DNA of 64,000 nt from Flavobacteriaceae bacterium. GTDB lineage: Bacteria > Bacteroidota > Bacteroidia > Flavobacteriales > Flavobacteriaceae. The position numbers were made by a program, and so were the translations under genes. Below are positions 9,607-19,226 of this stretch, piece after piece. The notes beneath the pieces were generated by a model. It made no database searches, was not told where the DNA came from, and saw only the letters and a program-made list of their open reading frames with translations. The stretch spans positions 30,458 to 94,457 of the forward strand of contig JANQMD010000010.1 of the NCBI GenBank assembly GCA_028280265.1, given 5' to 3'. The stretch's first letter is position 1. Each line of letters starts with the position of its first letter.

Positions 9607-10146
9607 TTAAAATAATTCTGGTTTTTTTCCTTGGACTCCTTCATAAAAAGAGTGAAAGTGATGGAAGTCTTTTTCTATATCATCAGTAGGAACATAAGGG
9701 TCAGATATTTTAATCTGCTTTTTACCAAAATCGAGTGTAGCCATCACTATTGGTACTCCAGCACCTTTTGCAATAAAATAAAAACCTGTCTTCCACTTCT
9801 CTACCTTTTTTCGTGTTCCTTCAGGTGACAAGCCCAAGCGAAATTCATCTCGAGAATTAAAAACATGTACAATTGCATCTACAAGATTGTTATTCTTACT
9901 ACGATCAACTGGAGCCCCTCCTAAAGCCCTAAAAAGAAAACCAAAAGGTCCTTTAAAGAGAGAATCTTTTCCAATATAATTGATTTTTTCTCCCGAGGCA
10001 TTTCTTGCTATAATGGCAATTGGAAAATCAAGCCAGCTCGTATGAGGAGCAGCAATAACCACGTATTTCTTTAAATGTCTAGGGAAATTTCCAGCGAACT
10101 TCCACCCCATCATTTTTAAAAATACAAACCTCCAAAAACCTTTCAT
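9607..10146 (-). CDS. lysophospholipid acyltransferase family protein (PlsC-like)
   Basis: 179-residue membrane-associated acyltransferase of the LPLAT/PlsC superfamily, which transfers an acyl chain to a lysophospholipid or related glycerolipid. The catalytic HX4D motif is His35-Asp40 (HTSWLD). The second and third blocks are the GGAPVDRS phrase near residue 77 and SPEGTRKK near 107; PIVMATLD near 131 corresponds to block IV. It is shorter than classical PlsC (about 240), as in a compact flavobacterial subgroup, so the exact acceptor is uncertain. The start is 41 nt from the divergent rmuC start. Confidence 0.85.
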   Translation of the reverse strand: MKGFWRFVFLKMMGWKFAGNFPRHLKKYVVIAAPHTSWLDFPIAIIARNASGEKINYIGKDSLFKGPFGFLFRALGGAPVDRSKNNNLVDAIVHVFNSRDEFRLGLSPEGTRKKVEKWKTGFYFIAKGAGVPIVMATLDFGKKQIKISDPYVPTDDIEKDFHHFHSFYEGVQGKKPELF

Positions 10147-10187
10147 TTTTACTCAATAAAAGACTAAATTTAAGGACTTATTTTTTA

Positions 10188-11480
10188 ATGATGAGCGAAT
10201 TAGTTATCTATTTAATTGTTAGTATTTTAGGAATTGGACTTGGTTTTTTCATCGGAAAACTCCAAAGTAAAGCGAAATATGGCACTTCTGATCAAGAGAA
10301 TAATATCTTAATAGAAACCTCCAATGAACTACGAAAAAATTTACAGAGTACACAGTCAGAAAAAGAGGAACTTTTAGCTCAGAATGCGGCTCTTAGCACA
10401 GAGCTCAAAAACCTACAATCCAAGCTTGACGAAAACCAAAAAGACGTTGAAAAAATTCAAGAAAAATTCACAAAGGAGTTCGAAAATTTAGCGAATAAAA
10501 TTCTCGATGAGAAGTCGAATAAATTCACGGAACAAAACAGAGAAAATATCAAAAACATATTGAACCCTTTACAAGAGAAAATCAAGATTTTTGAAGACAA
10601 AGTTGATAAAACTCATAAAGAAAGTATTGACTATCATGCAGCCTTACGTCAACAAATACTGGGTTTAAAGGAATTAAATCTTCAAATGAGCAAGGAAGCC
10701 ATTAACCTTACAAAAGCTTTAAAGGGAGATAGCAAAGCGCAGGGAAACTGGGGAGAGCTGGTACTTGAAAGAGTTCTGGAAAAATCTGGATTGGAAAAAG
10801 ATCGAGAATACTTTGTTCAACAATCATTTACGGATAGTGAGGGAAAAAGAGCCTTACCCGATGTGGTCATACATCTTCCAGATAACAAAAAAATGATTGT
10901 CGATTCTAAAGTATCTCTCACAGCATATGAACAATACATCAATAATGATATTGAAGCCGAAAAAGAGCAACTTTTGAAAGAGCATGTGAACTCTTTAAAA
11001 AGACATGTGGTTCAATTAAGTGAAAAGAAGTACGAAGATTTGTACGAGATTGAATCTCCTGATTTTGTCCTTTTATTTGTCCCTATTGAACCTGCTTTTG
11101 CTCTGGCATTAAAACAAGACACACATATTTACAATCAAGCATTTGAAAAAAACATTGTGATTGTTACACCCGCTACTCTATTGGCTACGCTTCGAACCAT
11201 TGATACGATGTGGAACAATGAAAAACAACAAAAGAACGCCATAGAAATAGCCAGGCAAGCTGGTGCCTTGTATGATAAATTCAATGGACTATTGACTGAT
11301 TTGATTGGTATTGGTAAAAAGATAGATGCTTCTAAATCTGATTACAATGCTGCGATGAATAAATTGGTAGAAGGAAAAGGAAATTTAATTACCAGTGTAG
11401 AAAAGCTCAAGAAAATGGGTGCCAAAGCCAAAAAAGCTTTGCCTGAAAATATCATAGAAAGAGCTACGAGGGATGAATGA
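10188..11480 (+). CDS. rmuC: DNA recombination protein RmuC homologue
   Basis: 430-residue RmuC-family protein, thought to limit rearrangements between inverted repeats and to have a nuclease-like fold. An N-terminal membrane helix (about residues 4-24, LVIYLIVSILGIGLGFFIG) is followed by a long coiled coil to about residue 150 and the RmuC core, with GNWGELVLERVLEKSGL near 185, a VDSKVSLTAYEQY segment near 240 and VFLFVPIEPAF-like region near 295. Two adjacent ATG codons (10188 and 10191) can serve as start. The gene is followed by a dispersed repeat and the convergent glyA. Confidence 0.9.
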   Translation: MMSELVIYLIVSILGIGLGFFIGKLQSKAKYGTSDQENNILIETSNELRKNLQSTQSEKEELLAQNAALSTELKNLQSKLDENQKDVEKIQEKFTKEFENLANKILDEKSNKFTEQNRENIKNILNPLQEKIKIFEDKVDKTHKESIDYHAALRQQILGLKELNLQMSKEAINLTKALKGDSKAQGNWGELVLERVLEKSGLEKDREYFVQQSFTDSEGKRALPDVVIHLPDNKKMIVDSKVSLTAYEQYINNDIEAEKEQLLKEHVNSLKRHVVQLSEKKYEDLYEIESPDFVLLFVPIEPAFALALKQDTHIYNQAFEKNIVIVTPATLLATLRTIDTMWNNEKQQKNAIEIARQAGALYDKFNGLLTDLIGIGKKIDASKSDYNAAMNKLVEGKGNLITSVEKLKKMGAKAKKALPENIIERATRDE

Positions 11481-11510
11481 AAAAAGTATACTGAAAAGAT
11501 TGAGAAAAAC

Positions 11511-11578
11511 TGTCAAACTGAGCTTGTCGAAGTTGTATCTGTAGGTTAGCAATATCTTTCGACAAGCTCAAGATGACA
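11511..11578. repeat. dispersed inverted repeat between rmuC and glyA
   Basis: 68-nt element with outer ends TGTCA/TGACA and long inner arms GAGCTTGTCGAAG and CTTTCGACAAGCTC that are complementary. It lies between two convergent genes and may form a transcript-ending hairpin. The CTTCGACAAGCTC phrase recurs in degenerate form (GCTTCGACAGGCTC) at about 54858. Confidence 0.7.
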
Positions 11579-11621
11579 AATCTCTAATCTAATTAATTTT
11601 CAGAAAAAAAAGTATGACTAT

Positions 11622-12899
11622 TTACGACATCACAAACAAAGGTCTGTGACTCATAAAATTGTGTACTTTTTCTGCGATTTGCTCCAATCGGTCGTCATCT
11701 TCATAATTCTGAATCGCTTCGTCAATGAATTCAACAACAGTTAGCATATCTTCTTCTTTCAATCCACGCGTTGTAATCGCTGGGGTTCCCACACGGATAC
11801 CTGAAGTCACAAATGGAGATTGATCATCAAAAGGTACCATGTTTTTATTGACTGTAATTTCCGCTTTTCCTAAAGCAGCTTCTGCATCTTTTCCAGTGAT
11901 GTTTTTATTTCTTAAATCAATTAACATCATGTGATTGTCTGTTCCTCCTGATATCAAATGATAGCCTCTGTCTACAAACGCTTTGGCCATCGCTGCAGCA
12001 TTCTTTTTTACCTGAATCTGATAATGTAAGAACTCATCAGTCAACGCTTCTCCAAAAGCAATGGCTTTCGCTGCTATGATGTGCTCTAGAGGACCTCCTT
12101 GATTTCCTGGGAAAACTGCTCCGTTTAACAAAGCCGACATTTTTTTCAATTTTCCACTCTTCAATTTCAATCCAAATGGGTTTTCAAAATCTTTCCCCAT
12201 TAAGATCAATCCTCCTCTTGGTCCTCTTAGGGTTTTATGAGTAGTGGTAGTAACTATATGGCAATGAGGAATAGGGTCATTTAAAATTCCTTTAGCAATC
12301 ATCCCTGAAGGATGGGAAATATCAGCTAATAAAATGGCTCCTACACTATCTGCAATTTCACGAAATCTCTTAAAATCAATATCTCTAGAATATGCTGAAG
12401 CCCCAGCAATGATCATTTTGGGTTTTTCTTCATTCGCAATCTCTTGAATTTTATCATAGTTCAGAACACCTGTTTCTCTTTCTACTCCATAAAAAGAGGT
12501 TTTATATAGTTTTCCAGAAAAATTCACAGGAGAACCATGTGTCAAATGTCCTCCGTGAGACAAATCGAATCCTAAAATTTTATCACCAGGCTTTAAGCAA
12601 GCAGCAAACACGGCAGTGTTCGCTTGTGAACCCGAGTGTGGTTGTACATTTGCATACTCAGCGCCATACAGCTCCTTAGCTCTGTCTATGGCAATTTGTT
12701 CTACAATATCTACCACTTCACAACCTCCATAGTATCGCTTGTTTGGATAACCTTCTGCATATTTATTCGTTAAAACCGATCCTGCGGCTTCCATTACTTG
12801 ATCACTTACAAAATTCTCAGAAGCAATCAATTCTATACCATTTAACTGCCGTTTTTTTTCGGCTTCAATCAATTCAAAAATCTGGGTATCTCGTTGCAT
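11622..12899 (-). CDS. glyA: serine hydroxymethyltransferase
   Basis: 425-residue PLP enzyme that interconverts serine and glycine while producing 5,10-methylene-tetrahydrofolate; central to one-carbon metabolism, cytoplasmic. The PLP lysine is Lys222 in [14 protein letters not shown]. Also visible are the [15 protein letters not shown] substrate segment at 45-59, the QPHSGSQAN loop near 86 and the ISHPSG stretch near 195. Length matches the family. The start is ATG 12899, with the fahA promoter region beyond it on the opposite strand. Confidence 0.97.
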   Translation of the reverse strand: MQRDTQIFELIEAEKKRQLNGIELIASENFVSDQVMEAAGSVLTNKYAEGYPNKRYYGGCEVVDIVEQIAIDRAKELYGAEYANVQPHSGSQANTAVFAACLKPGDKILGFDLSHGGHLTHGSPVNFSGKLYKTSFYGVERETGVLNYDKIQEIANEEKPKMIIAGASAYSRDIDFKRFREIADSVGAILLADISHPSGMIAKGILNDPIPHCHIVTTTTHKTLRGPRGGLILMGKDFENPFGLKLKSGKLKKMSALLNGAVFPGNQGGPLEHIIAAKAIAFGEALTDEFLHYQIQVKKNAAAMAKAFVDRGYHLISGGTDNHMMLIDLRNKNITGKDAEAALGKAEITVNKNMVPFDDQSPFVTSGIRVGTPAITTRGLKEEDMLTVVEFIDEAIQNYEDDDRLEQIAEKVHNFMSHRPLFVMS

Positions 12900-12942
12900 T
12901 GTTAAAATTTAATTAAGAAAACCAAATGTAAACAAAAAACAT

Positions 12943-12972
12943 TTTGAGAAAACCAACTTTCTACTATATTTG
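12943..12972 (+). promoter_or_regulatory. candidate Bacteroidota promoter for fahA
   Basis: A TTTG at 12943-12946 and TATATTTG at 12965-12972, spaced 18 nt, match the flavobacterial consensus TTG...TAnnTTTG. The fahA ATG is 25 nt further on. Confidence 0.6.
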
Positions 12973-12997
12973 ATACAAACTTTATCAACAATTTTTA

Positions 12998-14278
12998 ATG
13001 GAAATAACAGCCAATAACCCCAACAGAAAATCATGGTTAACAGTAAGAGAAAATTCTGATTTTCCGATTCAAAATATTCCTTTTGGAGTTTTCATTACCA
13101 AAGATGACATTATTACGATTGGTAGCCGCATCGGTGATTATGCAATTGATCTAGGTGCTTTGCATCAATTGGGGTACTTTGAAGGTATTCCTTTAACTGA
13201 TGATATCTTTCTTCAAGACAATTTAAATGATTTCATCGCAGATGGAAGAAAGACATGGAGATTGGTACGTAACAGAATTGCTGATATTTTTGATGTAAAA
13301 AACAGTAAACTTCGTGACAATCCATCTCACAAAGACAAAGTTATTTTTCGAATGGATGAGATTGAAATGTTACTTCCTGTAAGTGTTGGAGATTATACAG
13401 ATTTTTATGCGAGCAAAGAACATGCAACCAACGTAGGAAGCTTGTTTAGGGATCCAGAAAATGCCTTACTTCCTAACTGGTTGCAAATACCGATTGGTTA
13501 CCATGGAAGGAGTTCTTCTATTATTCCATCTGGAACCCCTGTAAGAAGGCCTTTGGGACAGTCTAAACCCGCAGAAGGGAGTAAAACTCCTGGATTTGGT
13601 GCTTCAAAATTATTGGACTTCGAATTAGAAATGGCATTTATCACAACTGCTTCTAATAGTTTGGGTGAGAGGATTCCTATTGAAGAAGCAGAAGATTATA
13701 TTTTTGGATTGGTTCAGTTTAACGACTGGTCTGCAAGAGATATTCAGGCATGGGAATACGTTCCCTTAGGACCTTTCTTAGGAAAGAACTTTGCCTCTAC
13801 AATTTCTCCTTGGATTGTAACATTGGATGCTCTAGAACCCTTTAGAGTGGAAAATCCGAAACAAGATCCTCAACCACTTCCCTACTTGCAGCACGATAAA
13901 AATGGAAGTTTTGACATTCATCTACAAGTTGGTATTCAACCAGAGGGTGAAAAAGAAACCATTGTGGCGAATTCCAATTTCAAATACATGTATTGGACCA
14001 TGGCACAGCAGTTGGCGCATCATACAGTAAATGGTTGCCCAGTAAATTCTGGTGATATGATGGGAAGCGGAACCATCTCTGGTCCAACAAAAGATAGTTT
14101 TGGGTCTATGTTGGAGTTAACATGGCGAGGTCAAAACCCTCTTACAATGTCTGATGGAACCGAGCGTAAATTTATCAATGATCATGATACTGTAATCATG
14201 CGTGCTCACTGTCAGAATGAAAAAGTGAGAATAGGTTTTGGAGAGTGTATTGGAAAAATACTTCCTGCTAAGGAATAG
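12998..14278 (+). CDS. fahA: fumarylacetoacetase
   Basis: 426-residue enzyme that splits fumarylacetoacetate to fumarate and acetoacetate, last step of tyrosine and homogentisate breakdown. The N-terminal SH3-like domain (residues 1-118) contains NIPFGVFI; the catalytic FAH barrel follows, with the DYTDFYASKEHATNVG loop near 130, the PIGYHGRSSSI active-site segment near 166, and metal ligands in the ELEMAF and FNDWSARDIQAWE segments near 208-250. Length equals that of the eukaryotic and bacterial enzyme. No other tyrosine catabolism gene is adjacent. The start ATG lies close behind a good promoter. Confidence 0.96.
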   Translation: MEITANNPNRKSWLTVRENSDFPIQNIPFGVFITKDDIITIGSRIGDYAIDLGALHQLGYFEGIPLTDDIFLQDNLNDFIADGRKTWRLVRNRIADIFDVKNSKLRDNPSHKDKVIFRMDEIEMLLPVSVGDYTDFYASKEHATNVGSLFRDPENALLPNWLQIPIGYHGRSSSIIPSGTPVRRPLGQSKPAEGSKTPGFGASKLLDFELEMAFITTASNSLGERIPIEEAEDYIFGLVQFNDWSARDIQAWEYVPLGPFLGKNFASTISPWIVTLDALEPFRVENPKQDPQPLPYLQHDKNGSFDIHLQVGIQPEGEKETIVANSNFKYMYWTMAQQLAHHTVNGCPVNSGDMMGSGTISGPTKDSFGSMLELTWRGQNPLTMSDGTERKFINDHDTVIMRAHCQNEKVRIGFGECIGKILPAKE

Positions 14279-14430
14279 ATAAAACCCATTCTTGCCCTGT
14301 GTACCTTACCTAGTTAGGATGCTGGAGAACAGGTAGGTACAATCACGCAATGGTGTGATCACTCGAATTTGTGACAATTTTTATTGGTGTCAGATCTTAT
14401 GAGATCAATGCTAAAATAAATGATTCAATA

Positions 14431-15975
14431 TTAATCAACTGGAGGATGACCGTGAATTTTTTCGTAATCTTCATCGAAATTGGATCTTAGATAAGCATTC
14501 AATTTTTTACGATAATCATCTTTCAACCAAGTCACAAAATTGTGAGTACTTTTAGAAATGCATTTCGCATATCTGTCAATTCGATCATCAATCTCTTCTC
14601 CTAGCTTTTTTGCTAAAATCAATGCATCAAATACATCTTCACTATTCTCTATACACATTTTCGCATGATGAACAATCGACTTCTGTAGTACAGATTTAGT
14701 AGATTCTCCCGCTGCAACGGCATTTCTGTATTCCTTTTTTACATCGAAATAAACATCTTCTGAGTTTGCAAACTCTTTTTTAAGATCGGCAGAAAGTTCG
14801 TATTTAAAATTGCTTTCAATCTCTTCATCTGTAAGCATTGCATCTAAATACAAATGTGGCGATCTGAACATTCTTTGCCAATCTAAATTGGCGCTCCAAG
14901 GTCCAAATCGGTGGAAATTATTTCCTAAATCAACTACCTTGAAGGTCGACTTGTTATTAAAAATTCGAGAACCACGACCAATCATTTGGTAATACAAAGT
15001 CAATGATTTGGTGGCTCTATTTAAAATAATCGATTCGATAGAAGGTTCATCAAATCCAGTAGTTAAGATACTTACTGAAGTTATGATAGCATTTGGGGTC
15101 TTGTTGAACCAACGCAATATGAGCTCTCTTTGCTTTTTTGTATTTGTATTGTCTAAGTGGGCAATTGGGTAACCTGCATTTTTAAATGCATGGAATACTT
15201 GAATAGATGTATTAATTCCATTGTTAAAAATAAGCGTCTTCTTACCCAAAGAGGTTTCTTGATAGGCACTTACTAGCTTAGATAACATGTCAGCATTTGT
15301 ATACAAATCTTCAGAAGACTTTACGGTATAGTCTCCATTTGCTCCTACTTCTAATGAGGTTAATCCCACATTGAATGAATACATATCTGCTGAAGCCAAG
15401 TAATTATTTTCGATAAGATATTGGATGGATTCCCCTACAAACAATTCGTCGTAATTCTCATACATAGGAAGCTTTATGTTTGAGCTTAATGGTGTTGCAG
15501 TGACCCCTAATATTCTGGAGCTTTCAAAAAACTTAAAAATTTTAGTAAAAGAATTGTAATGCGCCTCATCTACAATGACCAAACCTATATTAGAGATATC
15601 TAGCCTATTATCATTGAGTCTATTTTTAAGCGTTTCAACCATAGCAACAAAACAATCGTAGTTGTGTTGATCATCTAATTTTGCCGTACTGTTGATAATT
15701 TTATTGTTAACGCCAAATTCATGAAGCATTTTAGAAGTTTGCTTACTCAATTCAATTCTGTGAGTAAGCACTAAAACTTTTTTGTTAAAATCTTTAATAT
15801 AACGTCTAACAATTTCAGAGAATATGACTGTTTTTCCTCCTCCAGTTGGGAGTTGGTATAACAAATGGTAGTCGTCTTTAGCTCCATCGAACCTTTGAAA
15901 GATTTCTTCGATGGCCTCTTTTTGATAAGAATAGAGTTTTTTGGGAGTTGGGTCTTTTATCGTTTCGATCTCAAT
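14431..15975 (-). CDS. DEAD/DEAH-box superfamily 2 helicase, apparent ATT start
   Basis: 514-residue SF2 helicase if translated from ATT at 15975. Walker A is QLPTGGGKT at about residues 41-49, motif II is DEAH (VIVDEAHYN), motif III the GVTATPL segment, and motif VI the QMIGRGSR segment; a C-terminal helical domain follows. The family-typical lead KKLYSYQKEAIEEI lies upstream of the first TTG (15864) and in the same frame, so the gene cannot begin at that TTG. Between the in-frame stop at 15982-15984 and this lead there is no ATG, GTG or TTG; ATT is the first plausible codon. A TAATTTTG promoter element on the minus strand ends 17 nt upstream. The alternative is a start lost by mutation or a sequence error. 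Confidence 0.75.
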   Translation of the reverse strand: MEIETIKDPTPKKLYSYQKEAIEEIFQRFDGAKDDYHLLYQLPTGGGKTVIFSEIVRRYIKDFNKKVLVLTHRIELSKQTSKMLHEFGVNNKIINSTAKLDDQHNYDCFVAMVETLKNRLNDNRLDISNIGLVIVDEAHYNSFTKIFKFFESSRILGVTATPLSSNIKLPMYENYDELFVGESIQYLIENNYLASADMYSFNVGLTSLEVGANGDYTVKSSEDLYTNADMLSKLVSAYQETSLGKKTLIFNNGINTSIQVFHAFKNAGYPIAHLDNTNTKKQRELILRWFNKTPNAIITSVSILTTGFDEPSIESIILNRATKSLTLYYQMIGRGSRIFNNKSTFKVVDLGNNFHRFGPWSANLDWQRMFRSPHLYLDAMLTDEEIESNFKYELSADLKKEFANSEDVYFDVKKEYRNAVAAGESTKSVLQKSIVHHAKMCIENSEDVFDALILAKKLGEEIDDRIDRYAKCISKSTHNFVTWLKDDYRKKLNAYLRSNFDEDYEKIHGHPPVD

Positions 15976-15992
15976 ATTATTTTAAGGAAAAA

Positions 15993-16000
15993 CAAAATTA
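15993..16000 (-). promoter_or_regulatory. candidate -7 element of the helicase gene
   Basis: Minus-strand TAATTTTG fits the TAnnTTTG consensus. Transcription would begin only about 10 nt before the ATT at 15975, which supports placing the helicase start there. No clear -33 element was seen. Confidence 0.4.
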
Positions 16001-16042
16001 AGAAAGAACCTATGATTTATACGAATAAAATGACAGGAGTTT

Positions 16043-16432
16043 TTATAAATATTTTTGGATATCTATTTGAGTAATATCATAATGTGAAGCATTTGCCACG
16101 CTTACACCATTTCTAATAATTAATAATTGTGGTGATTGATGTAGTACTTGAAAAGTGTATCCTACTTCATTAGAGAGTTCTCTATAATTCAATAAATCCA
16201 AATAATATACTTTGATATTTTCCATAGATTCATCGAACATTCTCTCAAACTGCTTAATAACCATGTTGCTGATACCACATCGAGTAGAATGCTTAAAAAT
16301 CAGAATGGTTTCAGCTTCAGATTGATTTTGTATTTCTTTTATTTGATCCAGAGATGTAAAAGGAATCCATTTCACATGACTTTTTTCTACTTGTTTTTCC
16401 TTATTTCCAAAGATCGAATTAAACAGGCCCAT
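16043..16432 (-). CDS. ytxJ: bacillithiol-system thioredoxin-like protein YtxJ
   Basis: 129-residue protein of the YtxJ family, a monothiol bacilliredoxin-type protein proposed to reduce bacillithiol mixed disulfides. The defining motif FKHSTRCGIS is present with Cys52 as the only redox cysteine, and a thioredoxin-like beta-alpha-beta pattern continues to the C-terminus (VLHQSPQLLIIRNG, corresponding to the cis-Pro loop region). Cytoplasmic. Single gene, convergent with nothing close; it lies divergent from the hybrid kinase gene, with a 121-nt shared upstream region. Confidence 0.88.
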   Translation of the reverse strand: MGLFNSIFGNKEKQVEKSHVKWIPFTSLDQIKEIQNQSEAETILIFKHSTRCGISNMVIKQFERMFDESMENIKVYYLDLLNYRELSNEVGYTFQVLHQSPQLLIIRNGVSVANASHYDITQIDIQKYL

Positions 16433-16514
16433 ATTGATGATTTTTTTATCAGTCTTTCATTCTGGAGAGACCTTTCAAATTTAGGTAGAATTTCTATTTA
16501 TCCATTCATTTTAC

Positions 16515-16522
16515 TACATTTG
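16515..16522 (+). promoter_or_regulatory. candidate -7 element of the hybrid kinase gene
   Basis: TACATTTG fits TAnnTTTG and lies 31 nt before the ATG at 16554. The -33 element is weak. Confidence 0.4.
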
Positions 16523-16553
16523 ATTGTCCCCATTATTAAATTCAACTTCAACC

Positions 16554-19130
16554 ATGAAAGCCAAACTAGTTTTTAAACTATTACTCTGTTTATGGGGTAC
16601 GCTACTTTTTTTTCCATCAATCACATTTGCCCAGGAGATTACTAAGGATAATTATAAAGAACGTTACAAAGAAGCCATTGAATTTGTTCGTAAAGATGAT
16701 GTTGCAAATGCTAGTAAACTGACTTACAGTTTGATTGACTATTTAAGAGCCAATAGAGCATACTATAAAGACAGCACAGATATTCTATTGTCAAAAAACT
16801 ACTGGAATTTAACCAATACGTACCTATGGAAAAATCAAGAGTTGAGTTTAAAGTATGCAGATTCAACGATCAATATTTCTCTGCGCACCAATAGTCCCGG
16901 TCTAAAACAAAGAGCTTACTCTATTAAATATTATTGCTTGTACGATGTAAAAGGTTATGAGAAAACTCTAGACTTTCTTGCAGATGAATGTATTAAGTAT
17001 TCTCTTTTAGCTAAAAATGATAAAATGCTGGGCGAATCCTATATGCATAAGTGCAATTCCATGGTAGAATTAGGAAAGCCAGATGGAGCTACTGTGTTTT
17101 GCAACAAAGCTGTAGATGTTTTTAAAAAAGTAGGTGATGAAGGGTATTTAGCCTCTGTGTACAACAATATTGGAAATGTATTTACTAAAAAGAAAGAAAC
17201 CAAGAGAGCTTTAGCATTTTATGAAAAATCTCACGAGATTTCTTTAAGAGTAGAACCTGCTATTGAAATTTCTAAATCAGCTAGAAACATTGCTGAAAAA
17301 AATGAGGAATTAAAAAACTACAAAAAAGCTTCCAGATATTACAGAGTTTATGGAGATAGTTTGCAGTCGCACATGGATCAGGTATTGAAATCTCAATTTA
17401 CCGAAGCAGAATCGAAATATCAAGTTGAACAGAAGGACAAAGAGATTGCCCAGCAACAACTACAAATAGCCAAAGAAAAGAACAATAGAAACTTATACAT
17501 TATTGTGAGTTTGATTGTCTTTATGCTAGTAATTGCCTATTTGCAATACAGATTTAACAAACAAAAAAGGTTAAAACTAGCTATTGAAAACAATCTAGCT
17601 AAAGAGCAAGAAATCAATGAGATGAGAGCAAAATTTTTAGGGAACATTTCACATGAAATTCGTACCCCTTTGACACTTATTTCTGGAAACATTCAAATAG
17701 CACTAGAGAAAATAAAAGATAATGCACAAGCTCAAGAGTACTTAAATACGGCCTTGCTGAATAGCAAAAGAGTCATTGATGATGCTAATGAAATTATGCA
17801 CATTTTGAAGTTTGATAAAAGCAAACAAAAAGTCCGCTATGAGAATGCTAATATTGTCAGCTTTGTCAAAAGAATCTTTTTGTCTTTTGAGTCTTCTGCC
17901 AAAGCAAAAGAACTGGATTTGCAATTCAAATCTGAACTCAACGACACTACTTCTCTTAAAATAGATCCCCAAAAAGTAGAGCGGATTTTAAACAATCTTA
18001 TTACCAATGCGATAAAATTTAGCCCTAGCAATCACCGTATTGAATGTCTTTTAAAGAAAGACGATAATCATGAGCTTTCCATTGCTATTAGGGATTATGG
18101 ACAAGGAATTTCAGATAATGAAAAAGAAAAAATATTTGAACGTTTTTACCAATCAGAAACGACAAAATCTATTGGTGGAATTGGCATTGGACTGGCTTTG
18201 AGTAAGGAATTTACTGAATTAATGGGGGGAACACTCTCCGTAGATTCTCAGCTTAACAAGGGAAGTACATTTTCGTTAACACTGCCTTACACTGAAACAC
18301 AAGAGCAGCAGCTAGAGACTGTCAATATTATCAATAATCATATTAAACCTACTGAAAATACAGAAACTGATAAGACCTATAAGCCAAAAATTCTAATTGT
18401 TGAGGACAATACAGAAATGAATACTTTTCTGCAAAGTATTTTCAACGATCACTACAATTGTTCGGTTGCTTTTGATGGAAAAGAAGCCTATGCAAAAATA
18501 CTCAATGAAGATTTTGATTTGATTACATCAGATGTAATGATGCCCAGAGTTGATGGGTATGAGCTCAGAGAAAAACTCAATCAACTTCCAGAAAAGAAGG
18601 ACATTCCATTTATTTTAATCACGGCAAAAAGTTTAGAAGTCGACAAGTTGAAAGGGTTTCAATTAGGCATACATGATTACATTGTAAAACCTTTCAATAA
18701 AAATGAATTACTCGCTAGGGTAAACAATCTGATTGAAAATAATCAAGCTAAAAAAGCTTGGAAAGCAAAAAATGAAGATTTGTTTGACAAGAATGAATCA
18801 CACGATCAAAAATTGCTTGAAAATATTCAAAAAGTGATTGTGGATAATATGACCAACGAAGATTTTAAAGTGGACGACATTGCAAAAACAGTTGGATATA
18901 GTCAACGGCAATTGACACGCCTTTTAAAGCAATACACCGGAATGTCTCCCGTAAAGTTTATTTTAGAATTAAGGTTACAAAAGGCTTATCAGCTTTTAAA
19001 AGACAATGCTTACCCTACACTCACGGAGGTAAAATATGATATTGGAATTTCTTCGACGCCTTATTTCAATAGGAAATTTAAAGAACGTTTTGGCATCAAG
19101 CCCAGCGAGTTTATTGATGAAAACAAATAA
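16554..19130 (+). CDS. hybrid histidine kinase with TPR sensor, receiver and AraC-type output
   Basis: 858-residue one-protein two-component system. ATG 16554 was chosen over an in-frame TTG at 16524 because it yields a signal peptide ending near FAQ (residue 27). Residues 30-300 are TPR-like helical repeats expected in the periplasm; a membrane helix spans 313-331; the kinase has phosphoacceptor His367 (NISHEIRTP), N box near Asn485, DYGQG at 514 and a GIGIGLALS G box at 542; the receiver has phosphoacceptor Asp660; residues 755-858 form an AraC-type DNA-binding domain. Unlike classical HTCS regulators of polysaccharide loci it has no two-component propeller and no SusCD genes nearby. Its convergent neighbour is the giant adhesin, a possible but unproven target. 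Confidence 0.92.
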   Translation: MKAKLVFKLLLCLWGTLLFFPSITFAQEITKDNYKERYKEAIEFVRKDDVANASKLTYSLIDYLRANRAYYKDSTDILLSKNYWNLTNTYLWKNQELSLKYADSTINISLRTNSPGLKQRAYSIKYYCLYDVKGYEKTLDFLADECIKYSLLAKNDKMLGESYMHKCNSMVELGKPDGATVFCNKAVDVFKKVGDEGYLASVYNNIGNVFTKKKETKRALAFYEKSHEISLRVEPAIEISKSARNIAEKNEELKNYKKASRYYRVYGDSLQSHMDQVLKSQFTEAESKYQVEQKDKEIAQQQLQIAKEKNNRNLYIIVSLIVFMLVIAYLQYRFNKQKRLKLAIENNLAKEQEINEMRAKFLGNISHEIRTPLTLISGNIQIALEKIKDNAQAQEYLNTALLNSKRVIDDANEIMHILKFDKSKQKVRYENANIVSFVKRIFLSFESSAKAKELDLQFKSELNDTTSLKIDPQKVERILNNLITNAIKFSPSNHRIECLLKKDDNHELSIAIRDYGQGISDNEKEKIFERFYQSETTKSIGGIGIGLALSKEFTELMGGTLSVDSQLNKGSTFSLTLPYTETQEQQLETVNIINNHIKPTENTETDKTYKPKILIVEDNTEMNTFLQSIFNDHYNCSVAFDGKEAYAKILNEDFDLITSDVMMPRVDGYELREKLNQLPEKKDIPFILITAKSLEVDKLKGFQLGIHDYIVKPFNKNELLARVNNLIENNQAKKAWKAKNEDLFDKNESHDQKLLENIQKVIVDNMTNEDFKVDDIAKTVGYSQRQLTRLLKQYTGMSPVKFILELRLQKAYQLLKDNAYPTLTEVKYDIGISSTPYFNRKFKERFGIKPSEFIDENK

Positions 19131-19131
19131 T

Positions 19132-19205
19132 AAGGAGTTACCTAGAAAGACATAAAACTTAAAATGTCATATCGGGCAGAATTATTACTTTTTAGATAAC
19201 TCCTT
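19132..19205. terminator. long stem-loop between convergent genes
   Basis: Arms AAGGAGTTACCTAGAAAG (19132-19149) and CTTTTTAGATAACTCCTT (19188-19205) pair over 18 positions with two wobble pairs, closing a 38-nt loop. It lies between the hybrid kinase and adhesin stop codons and probably ends both transcripts. Confidence 0.5.
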
Positions 19206-19226
19206 CATTTATTGTTAACCTTTTTC

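Noticed and set aside
14431..15975. Frameshift in the helicase gene
   Set aside because: All motifs from the N-terminal lead to the C-terminus are in one frame; the only anomaly is the start codon.
15865..16074. Plus-strand open frame of 69 codons antisense to the helicase 5' end
   Set aside because: It covers the conserved helicase N-terminus on the other strand and shows no family features.
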